The notes under the pieces: model-generated | What the model saw: only the letters and a program-made list of their open reading frames with translations | Database searches by the model: none | What the model was told of the DNA's origin: nothing | Assembly (NCBI RefSeq): GCF_034424625.1 | Contig: NZ_CP139977.1 | Span: 372,001 to 436,000 of the forward strand | Source: Janthinobacterium lividum | GTDB lineage: Bacteria; Pseudomonadota; Gammaproteobacteria; Burkholderiales; Burkholderiaceae_D | Direction of reading: 5' to 3' | DNA: 64,000 nt | Shown: piece by piece, positions 17,675 to 25,984 of the stretch | How the letters are laid out: each line of letters starts with the position of its first letter | How positions within the stretch are numbered: the first letter of the stretch is position 1 | Position numbers and translations under genes: made by a program

Positions 17675-18083
17675 ACTGACATTTCTAGAATTATTTTTAC
17701 CATGAATACATAATTTTCATGAAAATTATAGTACATGATTTATCAGGCGTGGCTCCAAGCATCAAGTCGCTGCAGTGTGACAACATCACATTTATCCCGA
17801 CATCACCCAACATTGTTTTTCCTTCAATGATGAAATTCATTATAAATTTTCCCATTGCGCGCTGGGTGATTCGTTTTTTTCGCATCAATCTTAACCAGCA
17901 ATATATGCTGTAATTCTTTTTAAAAAGTATAAATAATTACACAATAGACAACAATATTTAATCGTGCAAATTTTGCTTCATAAGCAGTGGTAAATCCTCG
18001 ATTTCCTCTATCAAATTCAAGATTGCTTAAATCCCGGCGAGGTCAATCCATGTCTTGGGTTCCTATTCGAAAAGAAAACTATT
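17675..18083. other. AT-rich gap between immunity and exporter genes
   Basis: A 64-codon frame (17719-17913) exists but has no ribosome site and no recognisable feature, so I do not call it. The rest appears non-coding; composition returns to GC-rich at the adaptor gene. Confidence 0.4.
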
Positions 18084-19388
18084 TTGCGTGACCAAGCCAG
18101 CGTTCCCGCCACCACCAGCCCCGCCCCGCCCGTCCAGCCCCTGTTTCGCCAGCAAGCCATCGAGCATCTGGGTAACAAGCAGTACGGTACGGTCTTACTG
18201 GCGCGGCCCGTCAGCCACCTGTTCCTGACCTGGCTGTTCCTCGTCATCGCGCTGGCCATCGTGGCTTTCTTCATCTTCTTCAGCACCACCCGCAAGGCAC
18301 AGTCGCAAGGCGTGCTGCTGCCGACCAGTGGCGTGATCCGCGTCATGCCGGGCCAGGCGGGCGTCATTGCCGCAGTGCGCGTCAAGGAAGGGCAAGCCGT
18401 GCGCGCGGGCGAGGTGCTGTTCGTGCTGTCGGGCGAGCGCAGCAGCGCCAATGCGGGCGCGCCCCAGCAGGTCGTCTCAAACCTGCTGAAAAGCCGGCGC
18501 GACAGCTATGACGCGGAATTGCAGCAGTCGCGCCTGCAATCGCGCCAGCGCATGGCGGCGGGCCAGCGCCGCGCCAGCGACCTGGCGGCGGAAATCGGCC
18601 GCATGGATGACCAGATCGCGCTACAACAGCGCCGCATTGCCCTAGCAGAACAATCCTACCAGCGCTACAGCGACCTGAATACCACCAATTACATTTCATC
18701 CGCCCAACTGCAGGACAAGCAGGCCGAGCTGCTGGACCAGCACCAGCGCCTGGCGGAACTGCAGCGCATCAAGTCGGCCAGCCAGCGCGACTTGGCCACC
18801 ACGGAAGCGGACGTGCGCGACTTGCAGGTGCAGGCGCAGCGCGACACGGAAGGCTTGCAACGCAATGTGTCCGCCATCGAGCAAGACCTGACGGAAAACG
18901 AGGCGCGCCGCGAAATCCTCGTCCGCGCGGCACAGGACGGCATGGTCACGGCCATCACCACAGAACTGGGCCAGACTGTCGCGGCCAACACCGTGCTTGC
19001 CTCGGTATTGCCGCAAGGCGCCCAGCTGGAGGCGGAAATCTACGCGCCGTCGCGCTCGGTCGGATTCATCAAGCCGGGCATGACGGTGCTGCTGCGCTAT
19101 CAGGCGTATCCGTACCAGAAATTCGGCCAGTATCCGGCGCTGGTGCGCGAAGTGGCCAGTACCTCGTTGCGGCCTGAAGAGCTGGCGGTACCGGGCGCCG
19201 TCAGCGGCACGAATGGCGAACCCTTGTACCGCATCCGTTTGAGCTTGCAGCGCCAAAGCGTGCAGGCATATGGCGAAACCCTGCCCCTGAAGTCGGGCAT
19301 GCTGGTCGACGCCAGCATGCTGCTGGAACAGCGGCGCCTGTATGAATGGGTGCTCGAACCCCTGTTCAGCATTTCCGGGCGCCTGTAA
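18084..19388 (+). CDS. HlyD-family periplasmic adaptor of the microcin exporter
   Basis: A ~434-aa membrane fusion protein. A cytoplasmic N-terminal tail is followed by one transmembrane helix (about 48-70), a lipoyl-like half (VIRVMPGQAGVIAAVRVKEG), a long coiled-coil hairpin (about 130-270) and a C-terminal beta-barrel part. It would link the inner-membrane ABC exporter to an outer-membrane TolC channel. The start is probably TTG 18084, since no ATG occurs before the membrane helix. It is followed after 42 bases by the exporter. No TolC gene is seen here, so a chromosomal one is presumably shared. Confidence 0.85.
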   Translation: MRDQASVPATTSPAPPVQPLFRQQAIEHLGNKQYGTVLLARPVSHLFLTWLFLVIALAIVAFFIFFSTTRKAQSQGVLLPTSGVIRVMPGQAGVIAAVRVKEGQAVRAGEVLFVLSGERSSANAGAPQQVVSNLLKSRRDSYDAELQQSRLQSRQRMAAGQRRASDLAAEIGRMDDQIALQQRRIALAEQSYQRYSDLNTTNYISSAQLQDKQAELLDQHQRLAELQRIKSASQRDLATTEADVRDLQVQAQRDTEGLQRNVSAIEQDLTENEARREILVRAAQDGMVTAITTELGQTVAANTVLASVLPQGAQLEAEIYAPSRSVGFIKPGMTVLLRYQAYPYQKFGQYPALVREVASTSLRPEELAVPGAVSGTNGEPLYRIRLSLQRQSVQAYGETLPLKSGMLVDASMLLEQRRLYEWVLEPLFSISGRL

Positions 19389-19430
19389 GCCCCCATATTG
19401 ATTTTCCACAATACTTTACGTCTGCGCTGC

Positions 19431-21566
19431 ATGCACCTCCCTGATCTCGCCCACCTGTCCTTCTGGCGCAGCCAGCGCCTGCCCGTCCTGCTGCAAACGG
19501 AAGCGGCCGAATGCGGCCTGGCCTGTTTATCGATGGTGGCCAGTTACTGGGGCCACCAGACCGACATTTCCAGCATGCGCCGGCGCTTTTCCGTGTCATT
19601 GAAAGGAGTGACTTTAAAAGGGCTGATGGCGATGGCGCAGGGGCTGGCCCTACATACGCGGCCCTTGAAACTCGACATGCAGCATCTGCCCGAGCTAAAG
19701 CTGCCCGCCATCTTGCATTGGGACTTGAACCATTTTGTCGTCCTCAAGTCCGTCTCCGGCAGCCATGCCGTGATCCATGACCCGGCCGTGGGCGAGCGCC
19801 GCCTGCCGCTGGCGGAAGTGGCGAAACACTTTACGGGCGTGGCGCTGGAACTGATACCCACCGCCGAATTCAAAAAGGCCGAGGAAAAGCAGCAGTTTTC
19901 CCTGCTGTCGCTGATGGGGCGCGTGGTGGGCCTGAAACGCGGCCTGCTGCAATTACTGGTGCTGGGCCTGGCCTTGCAGGTGTGCGCGCTGGTGGCGCCG
20001 TTCTACATGCAATGGCTGGTCGACGAGGCGCTACTGGCCGGCGACCGCGACCTGATCACCGTGCTTGGCTGCGGTTTTCTGCTGCTGGTGCTGGTGCAAA
20101 CGGCAATCGGCGCCGTGCGCTCCTGGATCACTACCGTGCTGGCCACCAATTTGAATTTGCAATGGCTGGGCAACGCTTTTGCTCACCTTTTAAAATTACC
20201 GTTGCCGTATTTCGAGAAGCGCCACACAGGTGACATCGTCTCGCGCTTCAACTCCATCCAGACCATGCAAAGTAGTCTGACGACACAATTCGTCGAAGGC
20301 GCTATCGATGGCGTGCTGGTGCTCGCTACCCTGGGCATGATGCTGTTCTACAGTCCGCTGCTGGCGGGCGTGGCCTGCATCGCCGTGCTGTTGTATGTCT
20401 TGCTGCGCTGGGCCCTGTTCAAGAACATGCGTGAGGCGACGGCCGAACAGATCATCCACGCGGCCCGGCAGCAGACGCACTTCCTGGAATCCGTACGCGG
20501 CATCCAGAGCATCCGCCTGTTCGACCGCGCGGCTGAGCGCCGCGCCAGCTGGACCAACGCGCTGGCCGACCAGTTCAATGCCGATCTGCGCATCGCCAAG
20601 CTGTCCGTGTCCTACCAGACGGTTAATACTTTGCTCTTCAGCGCCGAACGGGTGATCGTCATCTGGATGGCGGCGCTGGCGGTGCTGGACAACCGCTTTT
20701 CGGTCGGTATGCTGTTCGCCTTCATCAGCTACAAGGACCAGTTCAGCCAGCGCATGGCCAGCCTAATCGACAAATTGTTCGAGCTGCGCATGCTACGCCT
20801 GCATGGCGAGCGCGTGGCCGATATCGTTCTGACGGACGCGGAAGTAGACGGCAGCGACGTCGAGCTGGACATGGACGATATCTCGCCGTCGATCGAGATC
20901 CGCAACTTGGCTTTCCGCTACGCCGACAGCGAACCCTATGTATTGAGCGGCCTCAATCTGAGCATTCCCGCCGGGCAGTGCATCGCAGTCACCGGCCCGT
21001 CCGGCTGCGGCAAGACGACCCTCATGAAGTTGCTGCTGGGCTTGCTGGAGCCCACCGAGGGTGAAATTCTCATCGGCGGCATTAAGCTGGGCAGCCTGGG
21101 CTTGACAAACTACCGGCAATTGCTGGGCACGGTGATGCAGGAAGACTCCCTGTTTGCCGGCTCCATCGCCGACAACATCAGCTTTTTTTCCCCCTCCCCC
21201 AATGTCCAGCAGGTGCAGGCTTGCGCGCAACTTGCGGCCGTGCATGTGGAAATCGCCGCCATGCCGATGGGCTTCAACACCCTTGTGGGCGACATCGGCA
21301 GCGGCCTGTCGGGCGGCCAGAAACAGCGCATCTTGCTGGCGCGCGCCCTGTATAAGAATCCGAAGTTGCTGGTACTCGACGAAGCCACTAGCCATCTGGA
21401 TGTATGGAATGAACAAGCGGTGAATGCTGCAATACAAAGTATCCAATTGACACGTGTGATCGTCGCGCATCGTCCAGAAACTATAGCCATGGCGCAAAGG
21501 GTAGTCGTGCTACAGCAGGGCGAAATTGTGCAGGATGATATCCGGGAGACGAAGGCGCCAGCTTAA
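19431..21566 (+). CDS. C39-peptidase ABC exporter (CvaB/MchF type)
   Basis: A ~711-aa bacteriocin processing exporter. The N-terminal C39 peptidase has QTEAAECGLACLSM (catalytic Cys) with His in LNHFVVLKS and Asp in IHDPAVG. A six-helix membrane domain follows, then an ATPase with GPSGCGKTT, LSGGQKQR and LLVLDEATS. It cuts double-glycine leaders and exports the peptide, so it should mature the product of 17038. ATG 19431 places the peptidase at the usual distance from the N terminus; an in-frame TTG at 19398 is the alternative. It ends just before dispersed repeat copy 2. Confidence 0.9.
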   Translation: MHLPDLAHLSFWRSQRLPVLLQTEAAECGLACLSMVASYWGHQTDISSMRRRFSVSLKGVTLKGLMAMAQGLALHTRPLKLDMQHLPELKLPAILHWDLNHFVVLKSVSGSHAVIHDPAVGERRLPLAEVAKHFTGVALELIPTAEFKKAEEKQQFSLLSLMGRVVGLKRGLLQLLVLGLALQVCALVAPFYMQWLVDEALLAGDRDLITVLGCGFLLLVLVQTAIGAVRSWITTVLATNLNLQWLGNAFAHLLKLPLPYFEKRHTGDIVSRFNSIQTMQSSLTTQFVEGAIDGVLVLATLGMMLFYSPLLAGVACIAVLLYVLLRWALFKNMREATAEQIIHAARQQTHFLESVRGIQSIRLFDRAAERRASWTNALADQFNADLRIAKLSVSYQTVNTLLFSAERVIVIWMAALAVLDNRFSVGMLFAFISYKDQFSQRMASLIDKLFELRMLRLHGERVADIVLTDAEVDGSDVELDMDDISPSIEIRNLAFRYADSEPYVLSGLNLSIPAGQCIAVTGPSGCGKTTLMKLLLGLLEPTEGEILIGGIKLGSLGLTNYRQLLGTVMQEDSLFAGSIADNISFFSPSPNVQQVQACAQLAAVHVEIAAMPMGFNTLVGDIGSGLSGGQKQRILLARALYKNPKLLVLDEATSHLDVWNEQAVNAAIQSIQLTRVIVAHRPETIAMAQRVVVLQQGEIVQDDIRETKAPA

Positions 21567-21586
21567 ATTTTTGGCATTGTATTGCA

Positions 21587-21825
21587 CCAGTAGAGTATAC
21601 GCACTACGCACCTGATCCATAGTTCTTGAAGGATGAAAAATCGATGGATCGTGTTACGGGCTTGGGTGGCCTGCCAGGTGTCTGGTGAGCGATCTCGTAG
21701 CTGCCTGATCCAACGACGAGATCGGGCTTGACCTGCCTATCCTCCGTACCCTGTGGAGAGTCCTGCCGCGTTCAAGTAAAAGCTGGATTTCCTTCGCCAT
21801 AATGGACGGCGAAGGATGTCATATG
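21587..21825 (+). repeat. Dispersed repeat, copy 2 (core plus type II tail)
   Basis: The core (from about 21611) holds both hairpins: GATCCAT/GATGGATC and CGATCTCGT/ACGAGATCG. It continues into a third hairpin, TCCTTCGCC / GGCGAAGGA near 21790-21817, related to the tails of copies 4 and 5. It directly abuts the truncated cap2 gene. Confidence 0.75.
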
Positions 21826-21849
21826 CTACTGAGGCAGCCGCGGTAGTCC

Positions 21850-22365
21850 TTGGCACACTATATAGCAGTAAACCTTCCGGATACGTCGGTGAAAGCGATG
21901 GGTGTAATGGTCAAAGAAATGAACCTTACGGAGGCGGACTTGATTGTCGATGCTACAGCGGAAGGTGCCGTTGCGAGCTACTTAGCCAAAAAATACAAAA
22001 AAAAGGCCACACTCACCGTATGGATAGAGGGCGCTGGTGTGGCGGTTGGTGGATTTTTGCGAGCAGGAGAAGGACATGCTTGTTCACATTGTCTGACTAC
22101 GCACAATCGTAACGGCAAGTATAGAACGACAGTTGAGCTTATACCGCCGAAATTTGAGGGACAGGGGTGTGAACAGGACTATGTGCCATTTCCGGCAACG
22201 GTTTCAATTAAGGCCGCTTGCTTAGGTGCCGAAATGATTATGGATTGGGTTGCTGGAAAGGTCCAGCCGACACTTCGCACGTCAGTTCTGAGTAATGAAT
22301 TCACTTCTGCATCAGCGCTGGCAACTCCTGAACCTATCGAAGGCTGCCCTGCATGCACTACCTAG
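21850..22365 (+). pseudogene. cap2: 3' fragment of CBASS cap2 (E1 domain of the E1-E2 fusion)
   Basis: The frame opens at TTG 21850, right after an in-frame stop at 21844, and encodes ~171 residues. They resemble the C-terminal part of the ThiF/E1 domain of Cap2, the ubiquitin-transferase-like protein of type II CBASS: VDATAEGAVASYLA, a VEG-like strand (VWIEGAGVAVGGF), CSHC, FEGQGCEQDY and a final CPAC. The E2 domain and the ATP-binding half are missing, so it cannot act alone. It overlaps cap3 by 13 bases as in intact operons. The break point lies next to a dispersed repeat. Confidence 0.72.
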
Positions 22366-22844
22366 ATTTGTGGAAAGTCGATGATGGCGGGTTTCTGCTG
22401 CTCAGCCCAGAAGTAATCAAAGTGTTTGAGAAGTATGCCCAGGTTGACTCAACCATGCCGGAGAGTGGCGGGATACTGTTGGGGTACGTAAGGGGCCAAC
22501 ATCTGGAAATAATCGAAGCAACAGAGCCAACCTCGGCCGACAAGCGAAGGATGTTTTTCTTCCTAAGGCGTCCACAGGGTCATCAGGAAATCGCTCGGCG
22601 TCAATGGGATGAAAGTCAGGGCCTGATTCGTTATTTAGGGGAGTGGCACACACATCCCGAGAATGTTCCGTTACCTTCCTGCTTGGACAGGCGGGAATGG
22701 CGAAACTCTGCCTCCAAGCGAGCTGATGGCAGGTCGCAGGTTGGACTCATTGTCGGCAGAGAAGACCTTCATATTGAGCTAACTTATCACAGTGGTAAAT
22801 ATACAGTATGTCGTAAGCAGTTCGAATCTGAGCATGTACGCTAA
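22353..22844 (+). CDS. cap3: CBASS Cap3-type JAB/JAMM isopeptidase
   Basis: A 163-aa JAB/MPN-fold metalloprotease with the JAMM signature: Glu in ESGGILLG, then WHTHPE and a downstream PS..D (PSCLDRREW). Cap3 proteins remove the conjugate that Cap2 adds to the cyclic-nucleotide synthase in type II CBASS. Length matches the family. It follows the cap2 fragment with an overlap, but no CD-NTase or effector gene is present, so this is the surviving end of a broken operon. Confidence 0.82.
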   Translation: MHYLDLWKVDDGGFLLLSPEVIKVFEKYAQVDSTMPESGGILLGYVRGQHLEIIEATEPTSADKRRMFFFLRRPQGHQEIARRQWDESQGLIRYLGEWHTHPENVPLPSCLDRREWRNSASKRADGRSQVGLIVGREDLHIELTYHSGKYTVCRKQFESEHVR

Positions 22845-22872
22845 CGTGCCAAGAGTTCCGGCTTGAGCATCT

Positions 22873-23242
22873 GAATCGCCACCAGTAGCTTAGACTCTAA
22901 TGATCCATAGTTCTTGGATGATGCAAAACAGATTGATCGTGTTAAGGGCCTGGGCGTCCTGCGAGGCACCTGGTGTGCGATCTCGTAGCTGCCTGATCCA
23001 ACGACGAGATCGGGACTGGCCTGTCTATCTCCTGCCCTGCAGAGACTCATGCCGCGCACCAGCAAGAGCTGCTTGAGCTTTGGTGGATTCCACCATGAAC
23101 TCTTCCGTGGCTAAACCTCTTGCAACGTTAATCCTGGGTTTCGCGGTGCGCGGAGCAGTCGATTCGATCTATCTCTCGCATCATTTCCGCTCTGCAACGA
23201 TGCATTTAAGTTAAAGTGTTGCGTTGAACGATTGAGTCCGCA
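22873..23242 (+). repeat. Dispersed repeat, copy 3 (full length, type I tail)
   Basis: About 370 bases: GAATCGCCACCAGTAGCTTA start, both hairpins, then a type I tail from TGCTTGAGCTTTGGTGGATT to an IS30-like end (AGTGTTGCGTTGA...GTCCGCA). From the second hairpin onward it is almost identical to copy 9 at 48815, 26 kb away. Confidence 0.88.
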
Positions 23243-23286
23243 GCCAAGAGCGGACCTTCAGTTATGGATGTGAAAGGGAAAGATAG

Positions 23287-23586
23287 ATGGCAGTGCAACC
23301 GAAAACTCCTCAAGAGAAAAAGTGCCTCAGCTACGAGAAAGACCGCCGCAACACGTATGGTGAAAACAGCAAGGCCTCACGCAAAGGCATCCCGCTAGCT
23401 AAAGCACGAGCGAACCGTTCAGAGCGGCATGCGCAGAATCACGTTCTCGCGACAGCAGTTGGTGTTGAGAACAGCGACGCCATGGCTGCTGTTGAAAATC
23501 TTGTCCGGAGTACGGAACCTCGAGACTGGCGTAAGTTCCCGGACACTTCCCTGGGTGAAGTCTTGGACCGGAAAGCTAACAAGTAA
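23287..23586 (+). CDS. Hypothetical protein, 99 aa
   Basis: A small, very basic and hydrophilic protein with an N-terminal Lys/Arg-rich half, a central helix (AQNHVLATAVGVENSDAMAA) and a DWRKFPD segment near the end. AAGGGAAAG precedes the ATG by 7 bases. No family is recognised. It lies between repeat copy 3 and an SMI1-type protein and may belong to the same module. Confidence 0.5.
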   Translation: MAVQPKTPQEKKCLSYEKDRRNTYGENSKASRKGIPLAKARANRSERHAQNHVLATAVGVENSDAMAAVENLVRSTEPRDWRKFPDTSLGEVLDRKANK

Positions 23587-23678
23587 CAGTCGTCCGCTTC
23601 GGGGCGGGACCTGGCAACGACGGCAACCGGCCAAAACCTGCCGTTGACAGCGACTTCATCTCTTATAGTTTTTCTTAC

Positions 23679-25082
23679 ATGGCGAATCTTTTCTTAAAAT
23701 TTCTTAATGGCCTGTCGGGAAGTTTGAAACCTAAGCCGACAACAAATAGCCATAGTAAACAAATCCAACGTATCAAGACGAAACTAACGAACGCGCAGAA
23801 GGCAGACAAGGAGCTCAAGGTCTTTGGCGCGGATTCTCATCAATATAGAATCAAGCCGCCGGCGCCAGAACGCGAAGTCAGTGCCTTCGAAAAACGCTTC
23901 TCACTGGTTTTGCCAGAATGTTATCGTTCTTTTTTGACTTCGCTGGGCAACGGCGGACAATCTACTTGCGGATCAGCCGCAGGGCCATTTTATGGAATAT
24001 ATCCGCTTGGTCACGGTGTAGATGAACTCGCCGAAAGACCGGCATCACATTTGAATAATCCTGCAATCATTAATCCCGCCATAACAGACGAGGAATGGGA
24101 AAGATTGATAGAGCGTATCAAGGATGATGACGAAATCTCGGACGAGGAATATGAAAAGGAGCGAGAGAAAATCTACGGAGGGCTATTGCCAATCGGCTCA
24201 CAGGGATGCACGTGTATTCACGCCCTCGTTCTAAATGGCCCGCATGCTGGTCGGGTTGTGAACTTGGATCTCGACTTACATCGACCGCAGTTCGCGTTCG
24301 AGATGAATTTCCTTGATTGGTATGAGCGCTGGCTTGACGAAGTAATAGCCGGTTATCTAACGGAAGGTGGTCCGACATGGTTCGGTTACACAATGAGAGG
24401 CGATGACAATCAGCTAATGCATGCGTACGCTGAGGCGAATAACCGTGATACGAAACTTGAGGCCCTCAAGGGACTCACCAAGCTTGCTACTGCGACCGAC
24501 GAGAATTGCCGCAAACTGCTTGAGCTTTGCGGTGAAGAAGACGCGGAGATTCGCCGCCTCGCGCTCGCGATGCTGACTAAATTTTCGTACCTCATGGCCC
24601 GGCAATCCCTTCATGCGCACATTCTTAGTGACGATTATGATTGCCTCGCGGCCTGCCAGAACATTAATTGGTATGCCAAGAATAAAGCGAATGAATGGAG
24701 CGCCTTGCTGAGAAGTCGCCTACCGAAAGTCCATACGTCAGAGACATTTCGAGTGATATCTTATCTACTGGTGGAGTCGAGCATGGATTTTAGCGAAGAC
24801 TTCAGGCCATTCTGCACGCATGAGGATGAAAACATTCGCGTGACCGCATTCTATTCACTCGGGAAACTGAGAAACAAGAATAATTTGGTTGATCTTTTCA
24901 TTCTCGGATTGGATGATATTTCCGCAAAAGTCGTTCACTCAGCACTTCAGGCACTTGCAGGCGTCCAGGACCAAAGACTTCTAAAGGCATACGATCGTGT
25001 TTTGGAAAGGTTCAAGACCGATGAAAATTACGTTTTGACCAACCTGAAACATCGATTTAAGGAGATGGGGCGGATCATCTAG
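23679..25082 (+). CDS. SMI1/KNR4-domain protein with C-terminal HEAT-like repeats (immunity type)
   Basis: A 467-aa protein. The SMI1/KNR4 fold spans about 60-215, recognisable by FEKRFSLVLPECYRSFL, SLGNGG, YGIYPLGHG and a late MNFLDWYERWLDEV. Residues ~245-467 form short helical repeats resembling HEAT/Imm repeats (HSALQALAGVQDQRLLKAYD). SMI1/KNR4 proteins are the commonest immunity superfamily of bacterial polymorphic toxins. No partner toxin is recognisable beside it, so it may be an orphan immunity gene. Lower GC than the siderophore genes. Confidence 0.72.
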   Translation: MANLFLKFLNGLSGSLKPKPTTNSHSKQIQRIKTKLTNAQKADKELKVFGADSHQYRIKPPAPEREVSAFEKRFSLVLPECYRSFLTSLGNGGQSTCGSAAGPFYGIYPLGHGVDELAERPASHLNNPAIINPAITDEEWERLIERIKDDDEISDEEYEKEREKIYGGLLPIGSQGCTCIHALVLNGPHAGRVVNLDLDLHRPQFAFEMNFLDWYERWLDEVIAGYLTEGGPTWFGYTMRGDDNQLMHAYAEANNRDTKLEALKGLTKLATATDENCRKLLELCGEEDAEIRRLALAMLTKFSYLMARQSLHAHILSDDYDCLAACQNINWYAKNKANEWSALLRSRLPKVHTSETFRVISYLLVESSMDFSEDFRPFCTHEDENIRVTAFYSLGKLRNKNNLVDLFILGLDDISAKVVHSALQALAGVQDQRLLKAYDRVLERFKTDENYVLTNLKHRFKEMGRII

Positions 25083-25336
25083 CGGTTTAGATAGATACTG
25101 GGCTAAGCGAACAAGTTGGCTAAGGATCTAGGAGCGCAAGCCGCGTAAGCTGCGGTGGAATTTGAAGTAGCTCCAACTACAGCAGGCCGTGCCCGCTTCC
25201 GCACACCGTTGAGCAAACAAGTTGATGGGTTTTCCCGGATCTCCGACAGTCCGCAAAGGGGCGGAAGCGGACTGTAGTGGTTTAATGTACCCGGACACTG
25301 ATTTAGGCGAGAATGCTCGCCATAGAGAGGTGTTTG

Positions 25337-25645
25337 ATGAGCAAGCAAAGACGTACGTTTCCCCCTGAATTCAAACAGCAGGCAGCATGCTTGGTGCTGG
25401 ATCAAGGATACAGCCACGTGGAGGCAAGCCGGTCGGTCGGCATCGGCGAATCAGTGCTGCGCCGCTGGGTGCAGCAGCTTCAGTTAGAGCGGCATGGCAT
25501 CACGCCACAGAGTAAGGCAATGACGCCTGATCAGCAGCGAATACAGGAACTCGAAGCACGCATTGAGCGTCTCGAGCGGGAGAAGTCTATTTTAAAAAAG
25601 GCTACCGCGCTCTTGATGTCGGAAGGGATAGAACGTACGAGGTAA
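25337..25645 (+). CDS. IS3-family transposase OrfA
   Basis: A ~102-aa helix-turn-helix protein with the OrfA pattern: RTFPPEFKQQAACL, a helix-turn-helix (HVEASRSVGIGESVLRRWV) and a C-terminal leucine zipper (IQELEARIERLEREKSILKKA). It binds the IS ends and regulates transposition. ATG 25337 is preferred to 25313. With orfB broken just after, it cannot move the element itself. Confidence 0.85.
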   Translation: MSKQRRTFPPEFKQQAACLVLDQGYSHVEASRSVGIGESVLRRWVQQLQLERHGITPQSKAMTPDQQRIQELEARIERLEREKSILKKATALLMSEGIERTR

Positions 25646-25647
25646 TC

Positions 25648-25830
25648 GATCAGATTTGTGGTGACGAATCAATCGAGTTGATCTGCGCGGTGTTCGACGC
25701 AGCGCGGTTATGCCTGTATGCGTATCGGGAGCGCGCCCGGCACATTGATGTTGAGCGCATGGCATTGCGTAGCCGCGTGCACGAGCTGTTCGTCGATCCC
25801 CAAGCGCTGGGTGGTAGAGCGCAGCTTTGC
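25648..25830 (+). pseudogene. IS3-family transposase OrfB, N-terminal remnant
   Basis: The frame after orfA encodes an OrfB-like start (ICAVFDAARLCLYAYRERARHID, MALRSRVHELF), then similarity is lost after about 55 residues. No DDE core remains. Confidence 0.7.
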
Positions 25831-25984
25831 CTAGCTGGAGAAAAACAGACGACTATGGAAAAACTGCGAACGATGGCTCAACACCCGCTTGCAGTTCATC
25901 CACTTGACGTTCCTGGCGATGCTGATCAGGAGATCGTGAACACGTTCTAAGAATATCTTCGCACTCCTCGTCTGCGCCCGAGAG

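Larger units (their letters stand above)
25279..25830 (+). mobile_element. Truncated IS3-family element
   Basis: A probable left end near 25284 (TGTACCCGGACACTG) is followed by an intact orfA and a broken orfB. The right end is not found; the orfB frame loses similarity near 25810. Confidence 0.65.

Noticed and set aside
17719..17913. 64-codon frame between immunity and exporter genes
   Set aside because: No ribosome site, no leader or membrane pattern, and an overlapping frame exists on the other strand.
22841..23065. Minus-strand frames inside repeat copies (for example 22841-23065, 35031-35315, 36319-36516)
   Set aside because: They share phrases such as DLVVGSGSYEIAHQV, but the frames are broken or start differently in each copy. 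The conservation fits hairpins rather than a protein.
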